A stretch of DNA of 27,808 bases from SG8-30 sp037443885. GTDB lineage: Bacteria; Pseudomonadota; Gammaproteobacteria; Steroidobacterales; Steroidobacteraceae. Shown one piece after another: positions 14,669-26,461 of this stretch (within the stretch, counting starts at the first letter, position 1; every line of letters begins with the position of its first letter). Where the stretch lies: positions 1 to 27,808 of the forward strand of contig JBBINN010000011.1 of the NCBI GenBank assembly GCA_037443885.1, given 5' to 3'. Made by a program: the position numbers and the translations under genes. The notes under the pieces are model-generated. The model was not told where the DNA came from. It ran no database searches and saw only the letters and a program-made list of their open reading frames with translations.

Positions 14669-17152
14669 ATGGATACGATACGTGACGAACTTCCACACCG
14701 CGGCGGCCAGGCGCTGACCGTCGGCAACCTGCGCCACGTCGTGCTCGACCGGATGACGCGCTCGCTCGGTCGGAGTCCCCATACGGCCTCGCCGCGCGAC
14801 TTCTACGACGCGCTTTCGCTCGCGCTGCGTGAGGAGCTGACCTCGCGCTGGCTCGCTACGCAGCACCGCGTGGCGACGGCCCACGTGAAGCGCGTGTGCT
14901 ACCTGAGCGTCGAGTTCCTCACCGGGCGCTCGCTGATGAATGCGCTGGCGAGCCTGGATGGTGAACTCCAGCGGGAGGCCCGCGAGGTGGTGGCGGGTTT
15001 CGGCCTCGACCTCGAGGACCTTGCCCAGCTCGAAGTGGACCCCGGGCTCGGCAACGGCGGCCTCGGCCGGCTCGCCGCCTGCTTCCTCGACTCGCTCGCC
15101 ACTCTCGGCTATCCCGCGGTGGGTTACGGTATCCGCTACGACTACGGCATCTTCACGCAGGTCATCGGGCCGGACGGTGGCCAGCGCGAGGTCGCGAGCA
15201 GCTGGCTCAGGCTTCGCAATCCCTGGGAGATCCCGCGCGCGGACGCGCAGTACCGCGTCCGGTTCGGCGGCCGCTGCGAATCCCACCGCGGCCCCGACGG
15301 CCGGGAGCGCCATCGCTGGGTGGACACCCAGGACATCCTTGCGGTCGGCTTCGACCACCTCGTGCCGGGCAACCGCAGCCCCACGGTCAATCACCTGCGC
15401 CTGTGGTCCGGCCGCTCGGTGACGCCCTTCCACATCGAGGACTTCAACGCGGGCAACTATGCCACCGCGGTCGAGTCGCAGGTCACCGCCAAGAACGTCT
15501 CGCGGGTGCTGTACCCGGACGACTCGACCCCGCAGGGCCGGGAACTGCGGCTGCGGCAGCAGTACTTCTTCGTCAGCGCCAGCCTGCAGGACCTGCTGGC
15601 CACGCACTTCGTCGAGGGCCGCGCACTCGCGGACCTGCCCGACTCCGTGGCGATCCAGCTGAACGACACGCACCCGACGCTCGCCATACCGGAGCTGATG
15701 CGGCTGCTGGTGGACGAGCACGACATGGACTGGGCGCAGGCCTGGGACATCACCCGCCGGACCTTCTCCTACACCAACCACACGCTGCTGCCCGAGGCGC
15801 TCGAGAGCTGGCCGGTGGCGATGTTCGAGCGGCTGCTGCCGCGCCACCTGCAGATCATCTACCTTATCAACCGTGATTTCATGCTGGCGGCGGCGGAGCG
15901 GTTTCCGCACGACCACGGGTGCTTCGAGCGGCTGTCCATCATCGACGAGAGCCACGGCCGGCAGGTGCGCATGTCGCACCTCGCGGTGGTCGGCAGCCGC
16001 CGCGTGAACGGGGTCGCGCGGCTGCACTCCGAGCTGATGACGAAGACGATCTTCGCGGACCTGGCGCAGATGTACCCCGGGCGGTTCACCAACGTCACCA
16101 ACGGCATCGCCGTGCGCCGCTGGCTGAAGCAGTCGAACCCGGGGCTCGCGGCGCTGATCACGGGCCGGCTCGGCCACGCCTGGGAGAACGACCTCGNNNN
16201 NNNNNNCGACCGGCTGCGGCCCGCGGCCGATGAGCCGGGCTTCCGCGAGCAGGTCCGCGCGATCAAGCTGGAGAACAAGCGCCGGCTCGCGGCCGTGATC
16301 GGCCGGCGCTGCGGCATCGCGGTGGATCCGGAGTCGCTGTTCGACGTCCAGGTGAAGCGGATCCACGAGTACAAGCGCCAGGTGCTCAACCTCCTGCACG
16401 TCATCGCGCGCTACAACCGCATCCGCACTGGAGCCGATCCAGACCCGGTGCCCCGCACGGTTATGTTCGCGGGCAAGGCAGCACCCGGCTATGCGCTCGC
16501 GAAGTGCATCATCCGCCTGATCAACAACGCCGCGCGGGTGATCAACGCCGACCCCGCGGTGGAGGGACGCCTCAGGGTCGTGTTCCTGCCTGACTACGAC
16601 GTGTCCCTCGCGCAGCAGATCATGCCGGCGGCCGACCTGTCGCAGCAGATCTCGACCGCGGGCATGGAGGCCTCGGGCACGGGCAACATGAAGCTCGCCC
16701 TGAACGGCGCGCTGACCATCGGCACCCTCGACGGCGCGAACATCGAGATCCGCGAGCGCGTGGGCGCGGAGAACATGTTCGTGTTCGGCCTCGACGCCGA
16801 CGGGGTGGTGGCCCTGCGCAGGCGCGGCTACGTGCCTCAGGACTACCTGCAGATCGACCCCGAGCTCGCCGAGGCGCTCAGGATGATCGAGCACGGCTAT
16901 TTCAATCCGGACAACGTCGACGCCGCGCGGCCCGTGGTGAACCGCCTGCTCGGCCTCGGCGAACCCTACCTCGTGCTGGCCGACTTCGCCGACTACGCCG
17001 CGGTTCAGGGCGAGGTGGACCGGCTGTTCCGCGACCCTGACGAATGGAGCCGCCGCGCCGCGATCAATATCCTGTCCATGGGCCCGTTCTCGAGCGATCG
17101 CAGCATCCGCGAGTACGCCGAGGACATCTGGGGCGTCCGTCCCGTCGTCTGA
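14669..17152 (+). CDS. glgP: Glycogen/alpha-glucan phosphorylase
   Basis: This is a PLP-dependent enzyme of about 827 residues that releases glucose-1-phosphate from the non-reducing ends of glycogen or maltodextrin. Recognisable are VCYLSVEFLTGRSL, the GNGGLGRLAACFLDSLATL signature, YGIRYDYGIF, NDTHPTLAIPELMRLL, FDVQVKRIHEYKRQ, and the PLP lysine near residue 675 in ASGTGNMKLALNGALTIGTL. Start: ATG 14669, preceded by ACGAGGA; a TTG 6 bases earlier is less likely. Ten N at 16197-16206 interrupt the gene after HAWENDL, but the frame is the same on both sides and the distance to the family segment following it fits a gap close to the marked size. First gene of the glgP-glgB-glgX-malQ operon. 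Confidence 0.95.
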   Translation: MDTIRDELPHRGGQALTVGNLRHVVLDRMTRSLGRSPHTASPRDFYDALSLALREELTSRWLATQHRVATAHVKRVCYLSVEFLTGRSLMNALASLDGELQREAREVVAGFGLDLEDLAQLEVDPGLGNGGLGRLAACFLDSLATLGYPAVGYGIRYDYGIFTQVIGPDGGQREVASSWLRLRNPWEIPRADAQYRVRFGGRCESHRGPDGRERHRWVDTQDILAVGFDHLVPGNRSPTVNHLRLWSGRSVTPFHIEDFNAGNYATAVESQVTAKNVSRVLYPDDSTPQGRELRLRQQYFFVSASLQDLLATHFVEGRALADLPDSVAIQLNDTHPTLAIPELMRLLVDEHDMDWAQAWDITRRTFSYTNHTLLPEALESWPVAMFERLLPRHLQIIYLINRDFMLAAAERFPHDHGCFERLSIIDESHGRQVRMSHLAVVGSRRVNGVARLHSELMTKTIFADLAQMYPGRFTNVTNGIAVRRWLKQSNPGLAALITGRLGHAWENDLXXXXDRLRPAADEPGFREQVRAIKLENKRRLAAVIGRRCGIAVDPESLFDVQVKRIHEYKRQVLNLLHVIARYNRIRTGADPDPVPRTVMFAGKAAPGYALAKCIIRLINNAARVINADPAVEGRLRVVFLPDYDVSLAQQIMPAADLSQQISTAGMEASGTGNMKLALNGALTIGTLDGANIEIRERVGAENMFVFGLDADGVVALRRRGYVPQDYLQIDPELAEALRMIEHGYFNPDNVDAARPVVNRLLGLGEPYLVLADFADYAAVQGEVDRLFRDPDEWSRRAAINILSMGPFSSDRSIREYAEDIWGVRPVV
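16197..16206. other. Assembly gap of 10 N inside glgP
   Basis: Ten unknown bases lie between codons for HAWENDL and DRLRPAADEPGF. The reading frame is preserved if the true length is 10 or differs by a multiple of three. The missing residues fall in a variable linker before FDVQVKRIHEYKRQ, not in a catalytic motif. Confidence 0.95.
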
Positions 17153-17179
17153 CGGACGGGAACCGGCCAGGAGCAAAGC

Positions 17180-19407
<2,228 letters not shown>

Positions 19408-19411
<4 letters not shown>

Positions 19412-21495
19412 GCGGCGTGTCCACACCCGCGGTGCAGTCCGGCAAGCCGGCGCCGCTCGGCGCGCTGGCGTCGGCCGGTGGCGTCAACTTCGCGGTGTAC
19501 TCGGCGCACGCGGAGTGCATCGAGCTGTGCCTGTTCGACCCCGGGACCCGCGAGGAGACCTGCCGGATCGAAATGCCGGGACGGACCGGGCACGTGCATC
19601 ACGCCTTCGTGCCGGCGCCGCTGGCCGTGCCAGGGACCCTGTACGGGTACCGGGCCCACGGTCCCTGGGAGCCCGAGCGAGGATTCTTTTTCAACCCTGC
19701 GAAGCTGCTGCTCGATCCCTGCGCGCTCGACGTGGTCGGCGAGGCGGCCTGCCACCCGGCGCTGCAGGCGTCCGATCCGCGCGACTCGGCACCCTTCGTG
19801 CCGCGTTCACGGGTCGTGGACCGCGAATTCGACTGGGGTTCCGTCCGCGCGCCGGCCAATCCCTGGCGCGACACCGTGATCTACGAGCTGCACGTCAAAG
19901 GATTCACTCAGCGCCACCCCGAGGTGCCGCCCGAGTGGCGGGGCAAGTACCTCGGCCTGACGGTCCCCGCGGTGCTCGACCACCTCGTCCGCATGGGCGT
20001 GACCGCGGTGGAGTTGATGCCCTGCCAGGCATTCGACACCGAGTGCTTCCTGCGCGAGCGGGGACTCGTCAACTACTGGGGGTACAACCCCCTCGGCTGG
20101 TTCGCGCCCGACCGGCGCTATGCGGTCGAGGACCCGGTGCGCGAGTTCAAGCAGATGGTGTCGGCGCTGCACGCCGCCGGCCTCGAGGTGATCCTCGACG
20201 TGGTTTTCAACCACACTGCCGAGGGCGGTCCCGGCGGACCCGTCCTCAGCCTCAGGGGCCTCGACAACCCCACGTGGTACCGGCTGGTGCCGCACGACCT
20301 TGCACGCTACGAGGACTTCACGGGCTGTGGCAATACCGTGAACTTCGAGCGTTCCGTCGTGCGCGAGGTCGTGCTGGACTGCCTGCGGTACTGGGCCTGC
20401 GACCTGCGCGTGGACGGCTTCCGCTTCGATCTCGCGCCCGTGCTCGGCCGCGGTGCCTCGGGCTTCTCGGCACATGCGCCGCTGCTCGCCGAATTGCGCC
20501 TCGACCCGCTGCTCGCTTACTCGAAGCTCATCGCCGAGCCCTGGGACGTCGGGCCGGGCGGCTATCAGCTCGGCCGGTTCCCGGCAGGGTGGTCGGAGTG
20601 GAACGACCGCTACCGCGACACCGTGCGTGCCTTCTGGCGCGGCGAGCACGGCGTCGTGCCGAGCCTCGCCGAGCGGCTCGCCGGCTCGAGTGACCTGTTC
20701 CGGCAGGAGGGCCGTACGCCGGGCGCCAGCGTCAACTTCGTCGCTTCGCACGACGGTTTCACGCTGCGCGACCTCGTCTCCTACGAGCGCAAGCACAACG
20801 AGGCGAACCACGAGGCCAACAGGGACGGGCACGGGCACAACCTGAGCTGGAACTGCGGCGTAGAGGGTCCCAGCACTGATCCGGACGTCGAGCGGCTCAG
20901 GTTCCGGCAGATGCGCAACCTGCTGGCAACGCTGTTCCTGTCGCAGGGCGTGCCCATGCTGCAGGCGGGTGACGAGTTCGCGCGCAGCCAGCGGGGCAAC
21001 AACAACGCCTATTGCCAGGACAACGAGCTCGGCTGGCTGTCGTGGCAGCACGGACCGGCCGAGCGCGAGCTCGCCGCTTTCGTCGCGCGGCTTGCACGGC
21101 TGCGGCGCGAGTGGCCGCAGCTGCGCCGCAGCACCTTCCTCAAGGGCGCGTCTACCCTGCAGTCCGGGAAGGACGTGCACTGGTGGCACCCGGCCGGGCG
21201 CGAGATGGCCGACGGGGACTGGGCCGACCCGCGCCTGCGGCGGCTGGGAGTCTGGCTGTCGTCCGCGCGTGGCGACCTGCTGATCCTGCTGTCGGCCGAC
21301 GCCGCGGAGGGCGAGTTCCTTCTGCCCGGGCCTGCGGGGCGGCCGTGGCGGGTGCTGCTCGACACCGCGTGCGAGTCGGCGGAACCGCCGCCTGCCGAAT
21401 GCGACCAGCGCTGTGTCGTCACCGGCCGCAGCGCCATCCTCCTGGCGCGCGACGCGGCGCGGCCGCGCAGCGTGGCGGGAGGGCGGTCCGAATGA
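19408..21495 (+). CDS. glgX: Glycogen debranching enzyme (isoamylase type)
   Basis: This GH13 enzyme of about 695 residues hydrolyses the short alpha-1,6 branches left after phosphorylase action. CBM48-like N-terminus (LGALASAGGVNFAVYSAHA), then catalytic D336 (LRVDGFRFDLAPVLG), E377 (IAEPWDVGPGGYQLG) and D449 (VASHDGFTLRDLVSY), the same order as E. coli GlgX with its nucleophile at 336. Also typical are NYWGYNPLGWFAP and NNNAYCQDNELGWL. The start is taken as TTG 19408, which overlaps the glgB stop (TTGA); GGAAGG lies very close upstream, so GTG at 19417 is a real alternative. No in-frame ATG occurs between the last glgB codons and the conserved N-terminus. Its end overlaps the malQ ATG (ATGA). 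Confidence 0.94.
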
Positions 21496-23420
21496 CGGAC
21501 CCGGTGGCGCTGACCGAGCTCGCGACGCTGCGGGGCATCGGCGAGGAATACCTCGATTTCCGCGACCAGCCGCAGCGGGTTTCCGAGCGCACCCGCACGG
21601 CCATCCTGCGCGCGATGGGCGTGGACGTGGAGTCGCCCAGGGCCGTCGTGACCGCGATCGAGCAGGCGCAGGGCCTGCAGTCCTCCGGTGCGAGCGCGGG
21701 CGGGGGGGAAACGGAAGGGACCGTAGGGGAGCCCCGGCGCTGCTTCGAGCCCCCCGCGCTCGCGGGCGGCGGGCGGCGCTGGGGAGTGTCGGTGCAGCTC
21801 TACACGCTGCGATCCGCGTCGAACTGGGGCATCGGCGACTTCGGTGACCTCGTCGAGCTCGTCCGCCGTGCCGCCGCGGCCGGCGCCGACTTCGTCGGGC
21901 TCAACCCGCTGCACGCGCTGTTCGCCGGCGATCCCGCCCACTCCAGTCCTTACAGCGCCTCGAGCCGGCATGTGCTCAACGTGCTGTATATCGCGGTCGA
22001 GCAGGCGCCGGGCTTCGCCGGATGCGCCGAAGCGCGCGCGAGGGTAGCCGACCCGCAGTTCCAGCAGGAGCTCACGCGGTTGCGGAACACCGCCTTCGTG
22101 GACTACGAGGGCGTGGCCCGCGTCAAGCTGCCGGTCTTGCGCAACGTCTATGAGGGCTTCCTGCAGGAGCACGTCGCGAAGGACAGCTCCGAGGGGCTCG
22201 AGTTCGAGGCCTTCGTGGCCGGGCGCGGCGAGACGCTGCGGCTGCACGCGCTGTTCGAGGCGATCGACGAGGTCATGCGCGCGCGGCGCGAGGCCGCGGG
22301 CGGCTGGCTGTCGTGGCCGGCGGCGTACCGCGACCCGCGCGGCCGGGTGGTGGCTGCTTTCGAGCGCTCTGCCGCCCGTCGCGTCGGCTTCCACGCCTGG
22401 CTGCAATGGGTCGCGGACCGGCAGCTCGCCGCCGCGGCCGCGGCGGCCCGCGAGGCCGGGATGGGGATCGGGCTGTATGGCGACTACGCCGTGGGCGTGA
22501 ATGCAGGCGGATCGGAGGTCTGGTCCCGCCAGCACGTGTACCGGCTCGGCGCCGGTGTGGGCGCACCCCCCGACGCGCTCGCGCTGAAGGGCCAGGACTG
22601 GGGCATCCCGCCGATGGACCCGCTCGCCCTCAGGGCCGAGGACTTCCGGCCATTCGCCGAGCTCATGCGCGACAACATGCGCCACTTCGGCGCGCTGCGT
22701 ATCGACCACGTGATGTCGCTGTACCGGCTGTGGTGGGTCCCCGGCGGACTGCCGGCGACCGACGGCGGCTACGTCCACTATCCCCTCGATGAGCTTCTCG
22801 CCGCGCTGGCGCGCGCCAGTCGCGATTGCCGTTGCCTCGTGATCGGCGAGGACCTCGGCACGGTGCCCCGCGAGATGAGCCTCGCGATGAAGGCCTTCGG
22901 CGTGTACCACTACAAGGTGCTCATGTTCGAGAAGGAGGCCGACGGCAGGTTCACGCCGCCCGGGGAGTGGAGCCGCGGCGCGATCGCCGCGGTGACGACG
23001 CACGACCTGCCGACGCTGGCGAGCTGGTGGGCCGGCTCCGACATCGAGCTGCGCGAGCAGCTGGGCCTCTACCCTGATGAAGCCACGCTCCTGGCAGTCC
23101 GGCAGGAACGGCAGCGCGACCGCGAGCGCCTGGTCGGGGCGCTGGCCGAGGCCGGGCTGCGGCCGGACTGGCCCGTGGATCGATTCGAGCCGCATTTCGC
23201 AGCCGCCGTGCACTCCTTCCTCGGCGCGTCACGCTCGGCGCTGGTGGCCGTGCAGGCCGAGGACCTGCTCGGCATGCTCGAGCCGGTGAACGTCCCGGGT
23301 ACGGGCTCCGAGCATCCGAACTGGCTGCGCAAGCTGACCGGGGACCTGGCGGAGCTGTTCGAGGGCGCCTCGGCCCAACCGGTCCTCGAGGTCATGCGCC
23401 GGCAGCGTCCGCGTGGCTGA
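21492..23420 (+). CDS. malQ: 4-alpha-glucanotransferase (amylomaltase)
   Basis: This 642-residue GH77 enzyme transfers glucan segments between maltodextrins, recycling the short chains released by GlgX and GlgP. Key positions: the nucleophile D405 (LRIDHVMSLYRLWWVP), acid/base E453 (VIGEDLGTVP) and D505 (TTHDLPTLASWW); further signatures are SNWGIGDFGDL, NPLHALF, SSPYSASSR and YGDYAVGVNAGGSEVW. The ATG at 21492 overlaps the glgX stop as ATGA and has GGAGGG upstream. Before the catalytic barrel there is a glycine/serine-rich linker (SSGASAGGGETEG, around residues 65-77) encoded by a G-rich stretch. The C-terminus (VNVPGTGSEHPNWLRKLTGD) is complete. Confidence 0.95.
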   Translation: MTDPVALTELATLRGIGEEYLDFRDQPQRVSERTRTAILRAMGVDVESPRAVVTAIEQAQGLQSSGASAGGGETEGTVGEPRRCFEPPALAGGGRRWGVSVQLYTLRSASNWGIGDFGDLVELVRRAAAAGADFVGLNPLHALFAGDPAHSSPYSASSRHVLNVLYIAVEQAPGFAGCAEARARVADPQFQQELTRLRNTAFVDYEGVARVKLPVLRNVYEGFLQEHVAKDSSEGLEFEAFVAGRGETLRLHALFEAIDEVMRARREAAGGWLSWPAAYRDPRGRVVAAFERSAARRVGFHAWLQWVADRQLAAAAAAAREAGMGIGLYGDYAVGVNAGGSEVWSRQHVYRLGAGVGAPPDALALKGQDWGIPPMDPLALRAEDFRPFAELMRDNMRHFGALRIDHVMSLYRLWWVPGGLPATDGGYVHYPLDELLAALARASRDCRCLVIGEDLGTVPREMSLAMKAFGVYHYKVLMFEKEADGRFTPPGEWSRGAIAAVTTHDLPTLASWWAGSDIELREQLGLYPDEATLLAVRQERQRDRERLVGALAEAGLRPDWPVDRFEPHFAAAVHSFLGASRSALVAVQAEDLLGMLEPVNVPGTGSEHPNWLRKLTGDLAELFEGASAQPVLEVMRRQRPRG

Positions 23421-23444
23421 GCCGCCGGCCCGGCAGCCTATAAT
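23417..23444 (+). promoter_or_regulatory. Candidate promoter of the VOC-family gene
   Basis: A perfect TATAAT lies at 23439-23444, 33 bases before the ATG at 23478, in otherwise GC-rich DNA. The -35 is poor: CTGAGC (23417-23422) at 16-base spacing is the best match and overlaps the malQ stop. This suggests the gene is transcribed separately from the glycogen operon. Confidence 0.5.
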
Positions 23445-23477
23445 GCCGGCGCAAACCGCCACCGAAGGAGCGCCGCG

Positions 23478-24067
23478 ATGATGACCCTCCACAAGCCGCT
23501 CGCCCTGCTGCTGGGTGCGTCGCTCGCACTCGCCGCCGCAGCGCCCTCGCTGGCGGCGCCCGTCGCCGAGGAGCTGCGCGGACCCGTGGACGTTCGCCGC
23601 ACCACGCTCATCGTGCGGGACATCGACCGCTCGCTGCCTTTCTGGCGCGACGCGCTCGGCCTGACGGTGGTCTACGACGAGGTCATCGAGCGGCCCGGCC
23701 GGCCGGAAGATCCGCTTGGCACGGTCCGAAGCATGCGGCTCGTGCTGCTGCGGGCCAACGACACCTTCGTGGGCGCGGTCGGTCTGCTCGAGTACATCTC
23801 GCCGCGCCGGCCGGACCCGGGCATGGGCGAGGACCGAGCGGGCATCGGCGACTTCATCATGNNNNNNNNNNCGCGGACCTCGATGCGCGCTGGGAGCGCG
23901 TCAAGGCCGTGCCAGGCGTCAAGGTGGTCTCGGAGCCCGAGCGCATCGAGTACCCGGCGCCGGGTGGCGGCGTGATCCCGGTGATGGTCACGATGGTGCG
24001 CGACCCGGACGGCTATTTCGTCGAGCTGAACCAGATACTCGGCAAGCCGGCGGGCGCATCGCAGTAG
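23478..24067 (+). CDS. Exported VOC (glyoxalase/dioxygenase-fold) family protein, interrupted by an assembly gap
   Basis: The protein starts with a Sec signal peptide (LALLLGASLALAAAAPSLA-APV, cleavage near residue 30), followed by a vicinal-oxygen-chelate domain: VRRTTLIVRDIDRSLPFWRDALGLTVVYDE opens the first beta-alpha-beta unit when read in two halves, and VMVTMVRDPDGYFVELNQ closes the second. Ten N (23862-23871) break the frame. Upstream codons start at positions divisible by three; downstream, the sensible frame beginning ADLDARWERVK starts at 23873. The true gap must therefore be 2 modulo 3 long (11 bases would fit). It ends at TAG 24065-24067. AAGGAG precedes the ATG. The first metal-ligand position (often His) appears to be Thr. 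Substrate unknown; periplasmic location predicted. Confidence 0.8.
23862..23871. other. Assembly gap of 10 N inside the VOC gene
   Basis: The frame after the gap differs from that before it, so the nominal length of 10 is wrong by 1 modulo 3 unless the gene is really frameshifted. A conceptual translation that keeps the upstream frame yields arginine/serine-rich shadow sequence ending at 23975, which should be ignored. Confidence 0.9.
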
Positions 24068-24077
24068 CCGGCGCCGT

Positions 24078-26309
24078 TCAGCGCCAGCGCGACATCACCG
24101 GCCTGCCGAGGCCGAGGAACAGAGCGAAGTCGCCGCTGTCCACGTAGCCGAGCGAGATCGACACGGGTCCGAAAGGCGTATTGCCGCCCAGGAACAACCG
24201 GCCACCGAAGTGCAAGCCGGCGGTCGGGTTGCTGCTGTCGAGGCCCTCCCAGACGTTGCCGGCCTCGAGCGCGCCGCCGGCGAAGAGCGTCATGCCCAGC
24301 AGGGGATCCACGTCGACGAGCCGCCAGCCCATGCCCGCCTGCAGGTAGGCGAACTCGGCGCCACGGAGGGCGCCGTACTCCAGGCCGGTCAACGCTCCCG
24401 GGCCGCCGAGGCGGAAGGTCTGCTGGAACGGAACGTCGGTGTCGAAGGCCGTCCCGCCGGCCACGTCCAGGAACAGCAGGGCCCGGTCGAGGACGCGCGA
24501 CTCGTTCAACTCGATCAACAGGGAGCGCCACTGGGTTTCCGCGCCGAGGGCCGTCTGCGCGGCCTGGAACTCGACCCGCTGCCGTGAACCGCGCGTCGCC
24601 CAGAGGTCGGAGTCGCGCGTGTCCCGCTCGTACTCGAGCAGGAATCCCCCGTCCTGGTAGTCGCGGATTTCCGGCAGGCCCGGCAGGCCGATGTCGAGGA
24701 GCACGTCATCGCGTCGGCGGAAGAGTCCGACCTGCAGGTCGCCGGACGTCCCGAGCTCCAGCCCGCCCCGCAACTCGGCGTACAGGCTGCGCTCGTCGTA
24801 GGTGGCAATGCGCTCGTTGGCGAGGAAGATGTCTTCGCGGTGGTCGTACCAGCCCACGCGGGGCAGGATGAACGTTCGTCGCTTGGCGCCGAAGTTGATG
24901 CGCAGGTCCGTCTCGAGGCGGGTTTCGGCGCCGAACTGGGCGAGTGCGCGCCATTCGCGGCCGGCCGAGTCGGGCCAGGTGTGACGCAGCAGGGCGCTGG
25001 CGACGAGCAGCGGGTTGCCCTCCAGCGAGGTCTCCACGCCATAGTCGAAGGCCATGAAGGTCGGTCCCCAGGATTTCAGGATGGGGAAGAAGACGACGGT
25101 GGGAGTGTCGTCCGGCCCGGTGACGTCGTGGCCGACGGCTTCATACGCGCCGGTGGCATAGATCCGCAGGGCGTCCTCCGCCACCACGTTCGCATCCAGC
25201 GGCTCGCCGGTGCGCGTGCGCACGCGCGTCGCGAGCCAGGCGGCGGTATCCCGGTCGACGCCTTCGAACTTGACCTCCACCACGCGCCGGTCCGCAGCCA
25301 GCAGCGCGGTGGAACGGGCCGCCCGCCAGGCGGCGTAGTCCTCCGGCGCCAGCGAGAGCGCCGCGAGTCGCGCGGCGGAAGCGCGCGCTGCGCGCTCACC
25401 CTGCTCGATGGCTTCGGGCGCGAGGTGGAAGTCGGCGCTGGTGACACCCTCGACGGTGATCTCGAGGCCGATGTCGCCGGGCCCCAGCGAGTCGAGGGAG
25501 GCTTGAACGTTGCTGCGGATCAGGATCTCGACCATGCGGCTCAGCGAGCCCGTCGCCGAGCGCATCTGATCGACCCGCGCCTCGGCTGGCGCGACCGAGA
25601 CGGCGATCACGACGTCCGCACAGGTCTCGCGCGCGACGTCCACCGGCAGGTTGCGCTTGATGCCGCCGTCCACCAGCAGCCAGTCGTCGACCTCGACGGG
25701 CGCGAAGGCGCCGGGCACGGACATGCTGGCGCGCAGTGCCGTTGGCAGGTCGCCGGAGCCGAAGACCACCATCTCACCCGACTTCAGGTCGGTCGCGACC
25801 GCGCGGAAGGGGATGGGCAGCCGGTCGAAGTCCTCGACACCCGACTGCGTCGCCACCATGTTGCGGATGAGCGATTCGACCTGCTGGGTCTCGATCAGGC
25901 CGCGCGGCGCGATCAGGCCCTGCTCGCCGAGCCCGAACTCCAGCTTGTTGGAGACGGTGCGGTTCTCCCGCTTGATGCTCATGGGCTGGTAGCGGCGCTG
26001 CTGCTCGCGCCGGAAGATGCTCTTCCAGTGAACGGCGCGCATGAAGTCGTCGACCTCGGCCGCATCCATGCCGCTTGCGTACGCGCCGCCGACGAGCGCA
26101 CCCATGCTCGTGCCGGCGATGCAGTCCACCGGGATACGCAGTTCCTCGAGCACCTTGAGCACGCCGACGTGCGCGGCGCCGAGTGCACCGCCGCCACCGA
26201 GCACGAGGCCTATCCGCGACCTTGGCGGCGGCTCCAGGGCGGCGGCGGCCGCCGGCCAGGCGACGGAGACGGCGAGCAGGGCGCAACCAAGGCGCGCTAG
26301 GGTCTTCAT
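24078..26309 (-). CDS. PlpD-like patatin phospholipase with outer-membrane barrel (type Vd autotransporter)
   Basis: The 743-residue protein has a signal peptide (residues 1-~24, VAWPAAAAALE), a patatin-like phospholipase A domain (~32-325), a POTRA-like segment (~335-395; VVEVKFEGVDRDTAAWLATR) and a C-terminal barrel of the bacterial surface antigen type (~410-743; LGGPGALTGLEYGALRGAEF and SLGYVDSGDFALFLGLG). The catalytic dyad is S68 in GTSMG and D214 in VDGG, with the oxyanion loop GGGGALGAAHVG. Length and order match P. aeruginosa PlpD (728). It would reach the outer membrane and expose or release the lipase. Start: ATG 26309 with GGAGGA; the frame open to 26450 is ignored. It converges on the VOC gene, with 10 bases between stops. 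Confidence 0.9.
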   Translation of the reverse strand: MKTLARLGCALLAVSVAWPAAAAALEPPPRSRIGLVLGGGGALGAAHVGVLKVLEELRIPVDCIAGTSMGALVGGAYASGMDAAEVDDFMRAVHWKSIFRREQQRRYQPMSIKRENRTVSNKLEFGLGEQGLIAPRGLIETQQVESLIRNMVATQSGVEDFDRLPIPFRAVATDLKSGEMVVFGSGDLPTALRASMSVPGAFAPVEVDDWLLVDGGIKRNLPVDVARETCADVVIAVSVAPAEARVDQMRSATGSLSRMVEILIRSNVQASLDSLGPGDIGLEITVEGVTSADFHLAPEAIEQGERAARASAARLAALSLAPEDYAAWRAARSTALLAADRRVVEVKFEGVDRDTAAWLATRVRTRTGEPLDANVVAEDALRIYATGAYEAVGHDVTGPDDTPTVVFFPILKSWGPTFMAFDYGVETSLEGNPLLVASALLRHTWPDSAGREWRALAQFGAETRLETDLRINFGAKRRTFILPRVGWYDHREDIFLANERIATYDERSLYAELRGGLELGTSGDLQVGLFRRRDDVLLDIGLPGLPEIRDYQDGGFLLEYERDTRDSDLWATRGSRQRVEFQAAQTALGAETQWRSLLIELNESRVLDRALLFLDVAGGTAFDTDVPFQQTFRLGGPGALTGLEYGALRGAEFAYLQAGMGWRLVDVDPLLGMTLFAGGALEAGNVWEGLDSSNPTAGLHFGGRLFLGGNTPFGPVSISLGYVDSGDFALFLGLGRPVMSRWR

Positions 26310-26380
26310 CGGCAGGTCCTCCACGCGGCGCTCTGCGCCGCGAAGGAATAGTCTAGCGCCGTCCGACAGGCGGACCGGAC

Positions 26381-26408
26381 TTGCCATCGCGGCACAGAGG
26401 TCTATCTT
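26381..26408 (+). promoter_or_regulatory. Candidate promoter for the DUF2189 gene
   Basis: TTGCCA (26381-26386), 16 bases, TATCTT (26403-26408) lies in the 152-bp divergent space between the patatin gene and the DUF2189 frame, with a leader of about 45 bases. On the opposite strand TAGACT (around 26356-26351) is a possible -10 for the patatin gene, with no clear -35. Confidence 0.35.
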
Positions 26409-26461
26409 GGAAACATGCCTGGACGGCGCGCCCGCGGCTGCCGGGCGCAAGGAGGGGGACG

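Noticed and set aside
21009..23213. A 734-codon minus-strand frame opposite malQ and the end of glgX
   Set aside because: It lies wholly antisense to well-supported enzymes and shows only Arg/Ala/Gly/His-rich shadow sequence.
23478..23975. VOC gene ending at 23975 in the uncorrected frame
   Set aside because: After the gap this frame gives Arg/Ser-rich nonsense, while another frame gives a natural VOC C-terminus ending at 24067.
24840..26300. A 486-codon plus-strand frame opposite the patatin gene
   Set aside because: It is antisense to conserved GTSMG and DGG catalytic motifs and is composed of shadow sequence.
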